Below, one piece after another: positions 38,238 to 46,331 of a DNA stretch of 64,000 bases. The notes under the pieces were generated by a model. The model did no database searches and had not been told where the DNA came from. It worked only from the letters and a program-made list of their open reading frames with translations. Source of the stretch: an uncultured Eubacteriales bacterium (GTDB lineage: Bacteria > Bacillota > Clostridia > Lachnospirales > Lachnospiraceae). The stretch covers positions 62,001-126,000 of the forward strand of contig OMZA01000008.1 of the NCBI GenBank assembly GCA_900315425.1, given 5' to 3'. Every line of letters begins with the position of its first letter. Within the stretch, counting starts at the first letter, position 1. The translations under genes and the position numbers were made by a program.

Positions 38238-38773
38238 TGGCCAAAGACAGAAAGATAGACATGGTGATTTTGGGATTGTTATCCCATGATGATCTGACCG
38301 GATATGATATTAAAAAACAGATTGACGGAAGTATAAGGTTCTTCTGGAAGGGGAGCTTTGGTAGCATTTATCCGGCTCTTGCGGAACTGGAAAAACAGGG
38401 CAGCGTAAGGCGCCTTAAGAGTAATGACGGTGGCGGCCGGGAGAAGATCATTTACAGCATTACCAGTCAGGGAAAGGAAATACTCAAAGCCTGGGTAAGA
38501 GATGAAAAGGCAAGTAATGATCTTAAATATGAGACTTTGATGAAACTGTTTTTCGGAGGAGTGGAAAGCAAAGAGACATCACTTAAGAATATAGAAGTTT
38601 TTGAAGAGCAGATAAAGGCTGACCTTAAGGTATTGCAGGTATATAAGGCTAATATTGAAAAGGCTCTTGATGAAGAAGATCATGTGTATTTTTATCTTAC
38701 AATCTTGTTTGGAATAGAAACCTATGAGGCATACTTGGAATGGTGCAACAAAGCAAGAAAGGTTCTGGCATGA
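38237..38773 (+). CDS. PadR-family transcriptional regulator
   Basis: A 178-residue PadR protein: winged-helix domain (MVILGLLSHDDLTGYDIKKQ, GSIYPALAELEKQGSVRR) and a C-terminal helical Vir-like dimerisation domain. The start overlaps the ferredoxin stop (TAATG), and its end overlaps the flavodoxin start (ATGA). It probably controls this operon via the 37459-37490 palindrome; the inducer is unknown. Confidence 0.88.
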   Translation: MAKDRKIDMVILGLLSHDDLTGYDIKKQIDGSIRFFWKGSFGSIYPALAELEKQGSVRRLKSNDGGGREKIIYSITSQGKEILKAWVRDEKASNDLKYETLMKLFFGGVESKETSLKNIEVFEEQIKADLKVLQVYKANIEKALDEEDHVYFYLTILFGIETYEAYLEWCNKARKVLA

Positions 38774-39252
38774 AAAGAATTGTAGTTTATTTCTCACTAG
38801 AAGGTAACACAGAGTATATAGCAGATGAACTGGCAAAGGCACTTCCGGCAGATAAATTAAAGCTTGTTCCAAAGAAAGCGTATTCTACAAGTGGATTCTC
38901 AAAGTTTTTCTGGGGCGGGAAGAGTGCTGTTATGGCAGAAAAACCCGAGCTTGAACCTTATGATGTGGACTTGTCAGTTTATGATGAGATCATTTTTGGA
39001 TTTCCTGTTTGGGCAGGAACGTTCACGCCTCCGCTTCGGACGTTTATTTTGGAGAATAAAGTGAATTTGAAAAATAAGACTATAGCTGCATTTGCCTGCC
39101 AAAGCGGTTCCGGGGCAGAGAGAGCTTTTTCTAAGCTAAAGGATTGCATTGGAACCACCAGCTTTGCCACGACTGCGATTTTCATTGATCCGAAGGATAA
39201 ACCTTCAGAAGATAATGCGCATAGACTAAGAGAATTTTGTCAAATGCTATAG
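38770..39252 (+). CDS. Flavodoxin
   Basis: A 160-residue flavodoxin with the FMN phosphate loop SLEGNTEYIADEL (T/S-x-x-G-N-T), the FGFPVWAGTFTPPLRTFI aromatic loop and a C-terminal AFACQSGSGAERAF. Its product likely exchanges electrons with the membrane ferredoxin upstream. Translation is coupled to padR by a 4-bp overlap. Confidence 0.88.
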   Translation: MKRIVVYFSLEGNTEYIADELAKALPADKLKLVPKKAYSTSGFSKFFWGGKSAVMAEKPELEPYDVDLSVYDEIIFGFPVWAGTFTPPLRTFILENKVNLKNKTIAAFACQSGSGAERAFSKLKDCIGTTSFATTAIFIDPKDKPSEDNAHRLREFCQML

Positions 39253-39271
39253 CTGATTTTTTTATAGTGTA

Positions 39272-39307
39272 AAACAGACCTATATCTGTGTAAAGGGAGG
39301 TCTGTTT
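39272..39307 (+). terminator. Terminator of the flavodoxin operon
   Basis: AAACAGACC ... GGTCTGTTT, 18-base loop, ending in a T-rich stretch, 20 bp after the flavodoxin stop. Confidence 0.7.
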
Positions 39308-39323
39308 CTGGTTTTAAGATAAT

Positions 39324-39685
39324 ATGAAATCAAGAGAAATAAAAAGGCAAATGATGACTGAAACAGGCAGAATTAGAATATATCCTGCTAGTAGAGAGCA
39401 GATGGAACACATATCGGAGATCTGTGTTTCAAGGGGCTTGAGGAGAAAAATCCTGAAATCGGATACGGAATTCTAGATGAGTTTCAGGGACATGGCTATG
39501 CAACAGAGGCTGTGAGCCTGGCTATAAAATGGGCATTTGAACATCCGGAAATAGTGGTTGTTGAGGCAGAGAGAGATCCTGACAATGCGGCATCTCAAAG
39601 AGTGCTGATGAAATGTGGATTTGTAGCTAATGGAGAAATCGGAGAAGAGGGTCCCAGGTTTATTGTTTATAAGGAGCAGGAATAA
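39324..39685 (+). pseudogene. GNAT acetyltransferase with internal deletion
   Basis: The N-terminal 35 residues (MKSREIKRQMMTETGRIRIY ... QMEHISEI) are followed, after a deletion and frame change near 39428, by the C-terminal part of a RimJ/RimL-type acetyltransferase (IGYGILDEFQGHGYATEAVS, the acetyl-CoA loop, and DNAASQRVLMKCGF). The middle strands are missing, so it cannot be functional. Confidence 0.7.
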
Positions 39686-39764
39686 TATATTTCAAGAAAT
39701 ATACGGATGTGACCAATGAGCAGATGAATGACAAGAGGTTCTTGAAGTTGATACAAGCTGTCAG

Positions 39765-39820
39765 CAGTTGTGTACAGTAGCCCTGAGCTTTCTACCGTAC
39801 ACAACAGGTAAACAGCAACT
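39765..39820 (+). repeat. Island terminal repeat, copy 1 (palindromic)
   Basis: A 56-bp sequence starting CAGTTGTGTACAGTAG and ending GGTAAACAGCAACT, repeated at 43135 with one difference. It contains an inverted repeat: TTGTGTAC-A-GTAG and CTAC-C-GTACACAA around an 11-base CCCTGAGCTTT loop. It ends 44 bp before attachment repeat B and looks like a protein-binding element end. Confidence 0.75.
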
Positions 39821-39864
39821 CAACTTGAAAATGCTGAAAATACGGCACTTTCGAAGCATTAATC

Positions 39865-39960
39865 GTTCTCAAAGAGATAATAGTTTCACAACGTATTACG
39901 TCTTTGGACAATCATATGCGATTTATTACACCTCAGGGCAATTGTCCTGGGGTGTTTTTT
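39865..39960 (+). repeat. Attachment-like repeat, copy B
   Basis: Second copy of the rpsI-3'-end sequence, from GTTCTCAAAGAGATAAT to the GGGGTGTTTTTT of the terminator. It is not attached to an rpsI coding region here, so it is a duplicate left by integration. It separates island 1 from island 2. Confidence 0.88.
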
Positions 39961-39986
39961 TATTGAATTATGATAATCGCTAAAAG

Positions 39987-40063
39987 TGTAGAATTCTACA
40001 ACTTTGTTGATTAAGATAATGCGAAGTGGTAATATGTAATTGATAAAAATGTAGAATTCTACA
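39987..40063 (+). promoter_or_regulatory. Promoter flanked by two perfect 14-bp palindromes
   Basis: TGTAGAATTCTACA occurs at 39987-40000 and again at 40050-40063, both perfect palindromes, with centres 63 bp apart (about six helical turns). Between them is a sigma-A-type promoter, TTGATT at 40007, 17 bp, TAATAT at 40030. The second copy lies just before the TTAGGAGATTAT ribosome binding site of the ATPase gene. This is a classic layout for cooperative repression or looping. Confidence 0.75.
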
Positions 40064-40077
40064 ATTTAGGAGATTAT

Positions 40078-41385
40078 ATGATAAAACGAGATAGATATCT
40101 AAATCAGTTGATTAATGCTAAAAATAATGGATTTCCGAAAGTGATAACAGGCGTAAGAAGATGTGGAAAATCTTTTCTTCTTAAGGAGATTTATAGAGAA
40201 TACTTGCTTTCGGAGAACGTTCCAGAGAATAGGATAATTATCATGGAATTAGATGATGATAAAAATAGTAAGTATCGTGATCCTTTGGAATTAGGAGCGT
40301 ATATAAGGGAAAGATGTAAGGAAAAAGAAAATTATTATGTATTTATTGATGAGATACAGAAGGTATATCCTATAATCAATCCTAATTTCACTGACGGCAA
40401 ACATGTTTTAGCAGATGCTAATGATACTGAGGTAATATCATTCGTTGATGTTGTACTTGGGCTATCAAGAGAAAAGAATATAGATTTATATGTAACGGGA
40501 TCAAATTCTAAAATGTTGTCTTCAGATATTGTTACTGAATTTAGAGATAAGGCAACAAACATTCAACTTTCTCCGTTGTCATTTGAAGAATACTATGGAT
40601 ATATTGGAGGTTCAGCAACAGAGGCAATATATTCATATATGCAATATGGTGGAATGCCGTTAGCTGTATTAAAAAGCGACGAAGAGAAAAAAGAATATCT
40701 AAAGAGCTTGTTCGCTACGACATATTTTGCTGATATTGTTGAAAGAAATCAGTTGAAAAAAGGAGAGGCCTTGGATGAACTCTGTAATATTATTAGTTCT
40801 TCAACAGGCTCGTTACTTAATTCAGAAAAAATAGCCAATACATTTGAAAGTGTTAGACATGAAAATATCAATAAACAGACAGTTGAAAATTATATTGGTT
40901 TCTTTAAAGATGCTTTTCTTTTGCGTGAGGCAAAACGGTATGACTTAAAGGGGCGAAAAGAAATCGGCGCACTCAGAAAGTATTATTTTATTGATACCGG
41001 ATTACGAAATGCTCGTTTAAATTTTGCGTTTCCGGATGAAGGTCAAATGCTTGAAAACATTGTCTATAATGAGCTTTGTTATAATGGATATTCTGTTAAT
41101 GTTGGTGCATTTGATACTGTAGAAAAAGATAAAAATGGAAAATCAATAAGGAAGAATAATGAAGTGGATTTCTATGCGACTAAAGGACTGAGATCTCTTT
41201 ATATACAGGTGACTGCTGATATCTCTAATGCAGAAACAAGAGAAAGAGAAATACGACCGTATTTTAAGTTGAACGATCAAGTACAAAAGATACTTGTTGT
41301 AAATAGACCAATTAAAGAAACCATGGATGAAAATGGGTTCACGATCATTGGAATTACTGATTTTTTATTAAAATATATTAGATGA
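40078..41385 (+). CDS. AAA ATPase with DUF4143 domain
   Basis: A 435-residue protein of the AAA_14/DUF4143 family. Walker A GVRRCGKSFLL (near 24-34), Walker B YYVFIDEIQKV (near 92-102), sensor region LYVTGSNSKMLSSD, then the winged helix and, at the C-terminus, a nuclease-like DUF4143 core with NEVDFYA and YIQVTADI (a PD-(D/E)xK-type pattern). Family members are common on mobile islands; their role is unsettled. The adjacent AbiTii gene suggests a defence-related cassette. Expression is probably controlled by the paired TGTAGAATTCTACA sites. Confidence 0.85.
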   Translation: MIKRDRYLNQLINAKNNGFPKVITGVRRCGKSFLLKEIYREYLLSENVPENRIIIMELDDDKNSKYRDPLELGAYIRERCKEKENYYVFIDEIQKVYPIINPNFTDGKHVLADANDTEVISFVDVVLGLSREKNIDLYVTGSNSKMLSSDIVTEFRDKATNIQLSPLSFEEYYGYIGGSATEAIYSYMQYGGMPLAVLKSDEEKKEYLKSLFATTYFADIVERNQLKKGEALDELCNIISSSTGSLLNSEKIANTFESVRHENINKQTVENYIGFFKDAFLLREAKRYDLKGRKEIGALRKYYFIDTGLRNARLNFAFPDEGQMLENIVYNELCYNGYSVNVGAFDTVEKDKNGKSIRKNNEVDFYATKGLRSLYIQVTADISNAETREREIRPYFKLNDQVQKILVVNRPIKETMDENGFTIIGITDFLLKYIR

Positions 41386-41406
41386 GTAAATAAGGATGGT
41401 ACATAA

Positions 41407-42408
41407 ATGGATAGGATAGAAAACGCCTTAGTTGCATGTGAAAAAGTAATCAATGGAATTGAAGATGAAACAATTTCTACATCTTCAGCATTATTACAGT
41501 GTTCAAAGATTGCCAGACTAACAAACGATGAGGAAGCAATCATTTGGTTTCAGTATGAGTATGGGGGATATCCAAGAACAAATGATGGTCATATTAAGAA
41601 GAATGCATGGGAGATGGCTTATCAAAACGGACGAGGATACATTGAGGACGGTAAGCCGTATATTTTTACAGAGTTAGCTTCAGAATTAGAAGAGAAAATA
41701 AGAGCACAGCAAGATGCAATAAATAACTATACCACGCAAGGAACTTCTGTTGGCGGTGAATATGCATATGTTGCGATGAATAAATTAACTAATTCTGTAG
41801 AAAATTCAACTAATTATTTGATTAGAAGTATAACTAATAATCAAAAGAGATTAGCGTTACTTAAATCTAAGTATTATGAATATGCAATAAAAAAGCAAAT
41901 AGAGCTTTCTTTTGGCAATGTTGCCGAAGATGTTTTTAGGAAATATAGAAAGAAAGTAGATAACGCTTTTTCGAGTTTATCAAAAGAAACATTACTAAAG
42001 CTTCAGGCAATAGAGGGTAAATTAGATACAAATAATCCTGAATCATACTCACAGGCGATAACAACTTGTAGGAGGCTTTTTGAATCTACGGCAAATGAGT
42101 TATTTGAAAAATATTATCCTAATTATACGATGAAAACATATAAAACAAAATCAAGTAAAGAAATAGATATAAGTGGAGACCACTTTAAGAATAGGCTTTC
42201 GGCTGTTATTGAAATATTAGAAGATAAATCAATGAAAAGGACACTTGTCGGGAGTAATATTATATATTTGTTAGATTGGATTGATAAAGTGAATGAACTT
42301 CAATGTAAAGGAGTGCATGATAATATAACGAGGAACGATGCTGAGAGATGTATTATTCAGACATATATCTGTTTAGGAGATGTTCTGAATATGCAAGTTG
42401 AAGACTGA
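41407..42408 (+). CDS. AbiTii-domain protein
   Basis: A 333-residue protein whose N-terminal ~180 residues match the AbiTii pattern as I recall it: DRIENALVACEKVINGIEDE, SSALLQCSKIARLTNDEEAI, WFQYEYGGYP. The C-terminal part is helical (RLFESTANELFEKYYPNY, a DUF- or HEPN-like block). AbiTii is linked with abortive-infection proteins against phages; the mechanism is unknown. Twenty-one bp separate it from the ATPase, so they form an operon. Confidence 0.7.
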   Translation: MDRIENALVACEKVINGIEDETISTSSALLQCSKIARLTNDEEAIIWFQYEYGGYPRTNDGHIKKNAWEMAYQNGRGYIEDGKPYIFTELASELEEKIRAQQDAINNYTTQGTSVGGEYAYVAMNKLTNSVENSTNYLIRSITNNQKRLALLKSKYYEYAIKKQIELSFGNVAEDVFRKYRKKVDNAFSSLSKETLLKLQAIEGKLDTNNPESYSQAITTCRRLFESTANELFEKYYPNYTMKTYKTKSSKEIDISGDHFKNRLSAVIEILEDKSMKRTLVGSNIIYLLDWIDKVNELQCKGVHDNITRNDAERCIIQTYICLGDVLNMQVED

Positions 42409-42624
42409 TTGTTTAATTATTTATGAGCATTGAAAAGGGGCTACAGTGAATAGAGGGCATAAGGTGGGAGGAATATTAAAGTGGAAATAGAATATGATAT
42501 TGAAGATGATTTAGTAAAATGTTTTATATAATTATGGTTTTGATATAATATATTCCGTTAAACTCTAAATAGATAGTTGACAGAAACTCAATACTTAAAT
42601 GTAAGTTTTGTGGGGAGGTTATGT

Positions 42625-42982
42625 ATGATAGATAAGGATGTTATAGCTATAGCTTCACCAATACTTTTGAGTGTAGGTGGTGCGAGCGTTATGATATGCG
42701 CTTTCAATGGCTATTTGTGATGCACAGAATACACTTTTTGAGAATGCAGCTTTCATTCCAAAAGATATATACAATGACTATTACGAATTAGACATTAAAA
42801 CAAATGCGTTCTTTTGGAAAATGCAAGAAAAAATCAAGGAGTTTCCTCCGATCGGAGACGCTTTAGACGAGACTACTGTTAAGTGTGATAAGACACTGGC
42901 AAAAGTAATCGAAATGGAACTGGGAGAAATTAACAAGAAGGTTAGAAAACGAATGGAGTCATTGGCTATAATACAAAGCTAG
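42625..42982 (+). pseudogene. Frameshifted small membrane protein
   Basis: An AUG at 42625 (ribosome binding site GGGGAGGTTATGT) opens a 31-residue hydrophobic segment (MIDKDVIAIASPILLSVGGA...) that stops at 42720. The other frame then continues as MAICDAQNTLFENAAFIPKD ... to 42982. This reads as one protein, an N-terminal membrane helix plus a soluble helical part, broken by a single frameshift near 42705. Further decayed coding pieces (for example MEISELGKQYQEIMNEMESE) follow to about 43095. Unrecognised family. Confidence 0.45.
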
Positions 42983-43134
42983 GAATTGATACAACCATTA
43001 CTATGGAAATTAGTGAGTTAGGAAAACAATACCAAGAAATTATGAATGAGATGGAAAGTGAATGCTATGTCACCACAGCTTATGTAAACAGGTAGATAAA
43101 AAATGAAAGGCGTAACTCAAAGATGTATTGCCAC

Positions 43135-43190
43135 CAGTTGTGTACAGTAGCCCTGAGCTTTCTACCGTATACAACAGGTAAACAGCAACT
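43135..43190 (+). repeat. Island terminal repeat, copy 2 (palindromic)
   Basis: Second copy of the 56-bp CAGTTGTGTACAGTAG ... CAGCAACT element (one T for C inside the right arm: GTATACAA). It ends 54 bp before attachment repeat C. The intervening bases also keep a similar TGGCACTTTC core, so element ends are conserved over about 100 bp. Confidence 0.75.
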
Positions 43191-43244
43191 TGATGTGGGA
43201 ATGCCTTAAATATGGCACTTCAATATCTCGAAAAGTTCTCAAAG

Positions 43245-43329
43245 AGATAATCGTTTCACAACGTATTACGTCTTTGGACAATCATATGCGATTTATTACA
43301 CCTCAGGGCAATTGTCCTGGGGTGTTTTT
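43245..43329 (+). repeat. Attachment-like repeat, copy C
   Basis: Third copy, GTTCTCAAAGAGATAATCG... to GGGGTGTTTTT. Together with B it brackets island 2 (39961-43244). The single-base differences between copies (B and C share four of them against A) suggest B and C come from mobile-element ends and A is the chromosomal site. Confidence 0.88.
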
Positions 43330-43350
43330 ATAGATTTAATGTATTACCTT

Positions 43351-43382
43351 AAAGGAACTCAAATTATTTGAGTTCCTTTTTT
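43351..43382 (+). terminator. Terminator-like hairpin
   Basis: AAAGGAACTCAAA, TTA loop, TTTGAGTTCCTTTTTT: near-perfect stem with T run, between repeat C and the AlbA-domain gene. The rest of 42983-43493 contains the repeats and decayed pieces already listed; no other gene is seen. Confidence 0.7.
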
Positions 43383-43493
43383 AGTTATTGGAACTGATTT
43401 GAGATTTTATTTTAGTTGTTGCTTAAAAATTTAAGTTTGTTGACTTAACTTAAATATAGTATTAAAATATAAAAAAAGATTGGAGGAACTAAA

Positions 43494-44933
43494 ATGACAA
43501 CTGAAGAATTAATTGAAAAATTAGAGTTGATACAGAAACTAAAATGCGAAACACCAACATTAGAAATAAAAAGTGCAGAAAAAGGATGTCCCAAACATCT
43601 TTATGATTCATTGTCAAGTTTCTCTAATCAAGATGATGGTGGAGTGATTGTATTTGGTGTGGATGAGGAACAAGATTTTAAAGAAGTAGGAGTATATGAT
43701 CCGCAGGATATACAAAAGAAAATTAATGAACAATGTCTACAAATGGAGCCTGTTGTTAGACCATTACTTACTGTGGCTGAAAAAAACGGACTTTTTTTTG
43801 TGGCAGCAGAGATACCAGGTGCAGATATTACAGAAAGACCAGTATTTTATCAGGGTAGAGGTAGAGTAAAAGGTTCATTCGTTCGAGTGGGCGATAGCGA
43901 CGAACCTATGACTGAATACGAGGTATATAGCTACGAAGCCTATAGAAAAAAGTATCAGGATGACATTAGAGTTGTTGAGAGGGCTACTTTTGCAGCGTTA
44001 AATCAAGAATCAATCTTAAATTATATTGAATTACTAAAAATTGGAAAACCTAAGCTGGCAGCAATTCCTGATGATGAAATATATGAGTTAATGAGTATCA
44101 AGAGGAATAATCAAATTACACTGAGTACAGTAATGAACTTCAGCCCATATCCACAGGCATATTTTCCGCAACTATGCATCGTTGCAACAGTTGTTCCAGG
44201 TAAAGAAATGGGAGAAATAGGAGAGCAGGGCGAGAGATTTTTGGATAATCAACGTATAGAGGGAAGTATCCAGGAAATGCTGGATGGTGCTATGCAATTT
44301 GTAAACAGGAATATGCATACAAAAACGATTATAGATCCAAATACCGGAAAACGAGAAGACCGAACTGATTATCCGATTACAGCTTTAAGAGAAGCTATTC
44401 TTAACGCTTTGGTTCATCGTGATTATAGTGTTCATACTGAGGGAATGCCCATACAAATCACGATGTATGAAGATAGAATTGAGATTAAGAATCCTGGTGG
44501 CTTATATGGAAGAATCAAGATAGACCAATTAGGGAAAGTGCAACCAGATACTCGTAATCCAATAATAGCAACTGAGTTGGAAGTGCTAAAAGTAACAGAG
44601 AATAGATACTCTGGAATTCCGACAATTAGAAGAGCAATGCAAGAATACGGATTGCCACAGCCAGAGTTTTTAGAGGAGAGAGGTAGTTTTATTGTAAAGC
44701 TGTATAAGTATGGAGAAAACATATCATCTATTCAGAATGAAAATAGTAAAAACAACGAACTGGTTTTGTTTTGCAAGATTCCGAGGACGCGAACTGAGAT
44801 ATGTGAGTTTTTAGGTTTAAGTTCTGTTACTTATGCCATTCAGACTCATGTTATGCCATTGGTGGAACAAGGAATACTAAAAATGAGCATTCCGGATAAG
44901 CCAAAGAGTCCAAAGCAATTATTCTATAGCTAA
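43494..44933 (+). CDS. AlbA/Schlafen-type ATP-binding protein (COG2865-like)
   Basis: A 479-residue protein. The N-terminal AlbA_2 (Schlafen-like) domain has LEIKSAEKGCPKHLYDSLSS, SNQDDGGVIVFGVDE, and GSFVRVGDSDEPMTEYEVYS. A HATPase_c_4-type region follows (REAILNALVHRDYSVHTEGM and IEIKNPGGLYG), then a C-terminal winged helix (RTRTEICEFLGLSSVTYAIQ). Such proteins are frequent in mobile and defence regions; activity is unknown. GATTGGAGGAACTAAA is the ribosome binding site. A decayed paralogue lies at 61464. Confidence 0.8.
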   Translation: MTTEELIEKLELIQKLKCETPTLEIKSAEKGCPKHLYDSLSSFSNQDDGGVIVFGVDEEQDFKEVGVYDPQDIQKKINEQCLQMEPVVRPLLTVAEKNGLFFVAAEIPGADITERPVFYQGRGRVKGSFVRVGDSDEPMTEYEVYSYEAYRKKYQDDIRVVERATFAALNQESILNYIELLKIGKPKLAAIPDDEIYELMSIKRNNQITLSTVMNFSPYPQAYFPQLCIVATVVPGKEMGEIGEQGERFLDNQRIEGSIQEMLDGAMQFVNRNMHTKTIIDPNTGKREDRTDYPITALREAILNALVHRDYSVHTEGMPIQITMYEDRIEIKNPGGLYGRIKIDQLGKVQPDTRNPIIATELEVLKVTENRYSGIPTIRRAMQEYGLPQPEFLEERGSFIVKLYKYGENISSIQNENSKNNELVLFCKIPRTRTEICEFLGLSSVTYAIQTHVMPLVEQGILKMSIPDKPKSPKQLFYS

Positions 44934-45005
44934 TATATGTAGAGACAGGCGGTTGGGAAATGGAAAGGCTACCAATAAAAGATGGTGAGTAAGAAGGAGA
45001 AAAAA

Positions 45006-45596
45006 ATGTTGGAAGAAATATATTCACGACGCAGTATTAGAAAATATACAAATGAACCAATATCATGTTCTATTATAGAGAAAATTATTGATGCAGGGAG
45101 AGTGGCACCATCAGCGAAGAATCGACAGCCCTGGAAGTATCTTGTATATAGTGGGGAAGCAAAAGTTAGATTGCTTAGCATTATGAAAAAGGGTATTGAG
45201 ATGGAAGAAATAAATCCAAGACTTCCTTTATCAGTGAATGGAATTCCGGATGCTAAAAATACCCTTCGGATTATGGAAAATGCACCGGTCGTAATTGTTG
45301 TTCTTAATACAAATGGAAAATCACCATTTGTTCAGTTAGATGTGGATGGTAGATTTTCGGAAATGAATGATCTATTATCGATAGGAGCATCAATAGAAAA
45401 TATGTTACTTAAGGCAGAGGAATTAAATATAGGAACATTGTGGATAGGTAATACATGTTTTGCATACCAAGAGCTGATGGAGTATATTGGGGGCACGGCA
45501 GAATTGATAGGAGCGATTGCTCTAGGATATAAGGCAGAGACTCCAGCTATGCGTCCAAGAAAGAAAATAGAGGATATTATTGTGTATTTTGATTAG
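45006..45596 (+). CDS. Nitroreductase-family protein
   Basis: A 196-residue FMN-dependent nitroreductase-like protein: MLEEIYSRRSIRKYTNEPIS and GRVAPSAKNRQPWKYLVYSG (FMN site), and SIGASIENMLLKAEELNIGTLWIGN. Start ATG 45006 with AAGGAGAAAAAA; an upstream in-frame start would include the ribosome binding site. Substrate unknown. Confidence 0.85.
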   Translation: MLEEIYSRRSIRKYTNEPISCSIIEKIIDAGRVAPSAKNRQPWKYLVYSGEAKVRLLSIMKKGIEMEEINPRLPLSVNGIPDAKNTLRIMENAPVVIVVLNTNGKSPFVQLDVDGRFSEMNDLLSIGASIENMLLKAEELNIGTLWIGNTCFAYQELMEYIGGTAELIGAIALGYKAETPAMRPRKKIEDIIVYFD

Positions 45597-45725
45597 ATTT
45601 TATGTTAAAGAGTAACGATTAAAAATATAATTCAACTCGTGGTTGAACTATGATTTCAAACTCCCTTCCGCGGTTATTGTTATCTGGCTGAAAGGTAAAC
45701 TAAAAATAAAAACGGAGGTATTTAT

Positions 45726-45857
45726 ATGCTAGACAGTATTAAAGTTGGTAATTTTATAATGGAAAAACGTAAGTCTCTTGGGTTGACACAGCAACAGCTG
45801 GCTGACAAACTAAATGTTTCTTTTCAGGCAATTTCGAAATGGGAGAATGGAGATTGA
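45726..45857 (+). pseudogene. Truncated XRE-family HTH regulator
   Basis: 43 codons from ATG 45726 (ACGGAGGTATTTAT upstream): MLDSIKVGNFIMEKRKSLGL then TQQQLADKLNVSFQAISKWE and a stop, which is a complete helix-turn-helix without its usual C-terminal domain. The bases after it keep regulator-like coding remnants only briefly (to about 45930). A stop mutation or deletion removed the rest. From 45858 to 46154 no gene is seen beyond this and a hairpin. Confidence 0.65.
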
Positions 45858-46002
45858 GATATAATAGTGACAAGCTTAAGAAAGCCTTATAAATAGGGCG
45901 TTTCAGAGGTTATTCCAAATTTATCTTATTAATCAGTTACGGTAAAATTGGTGGAGAAAGGCACCAGCAAACTGAATATGAAATCAAGAGTGGGTATTGG
46001 AC

Positions 46003-46060
46003 TACACCATCTTAAGCTTAGACTTTGATAAGAAGTTAGTTTGGGATGGTGTATTTTTTA
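46003..46060 (+). terminator. Terminator-like inverted repeat
   Basis: TACACCATC at 46003, 33-base loop, GATGGTGTA at 46045, followed by TTTTTTATCC. Confidence 0.5.
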
Positions 46061-46154
46061 TCCTTCCGATGCGTGGCTACATTGGAACAAGTAGTGATGA
46101 CATTTCCTTAAGTTTGGTCACTTGTAAGGAAAATGCCTGAAAAGGAGGTCCTGT

Positions 46155-46316
46155 ATGGGATTAGGAAGCATTTTGATTGCAGTAGTGAAATTTCTTTTGA
46201 AGAGTGTGCTTTTTATTTTAAAGGAAGTTCTTTACGGAGCAAAGTTGTTTTTGTTGTTAGTTGTGCTGGTGGCAAGGGTCTTTCTGATTTTTACGAAAGC
46301 AGCAGTACCACAGTAG
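46155..46316 (+). CDS. Small hydrophobic mobile-element protein (53 aa)
   Basis: A 53-residue membrane peptide, MGLGSILIAVVKFLLKSVLF... with two adjacent hydrophobic segments and basic residues, and AAAGGAGGTCCTGT as ribosome binding site. Small proteins like this are commonly found next to the lipoprotein and relaxase genes of Clostridia conjugative elements, as here. No function is assigned. Confidence 0.5.
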   Translation: MGLGSILIAVVKFLLKSVLFILKEVLYGAKLFLLLVVLVARVFLIFTKAAVPQ

Positions 46317-46331
46317 AAGGAGGAGATTTCT

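Noticed and set aside
39272-39307. GTCTGTTT hairpin as an attachment site
   Set aside because: Stem and T-rich tail after the flavodoxin fit a terminator; no second copy was found elsewhere.
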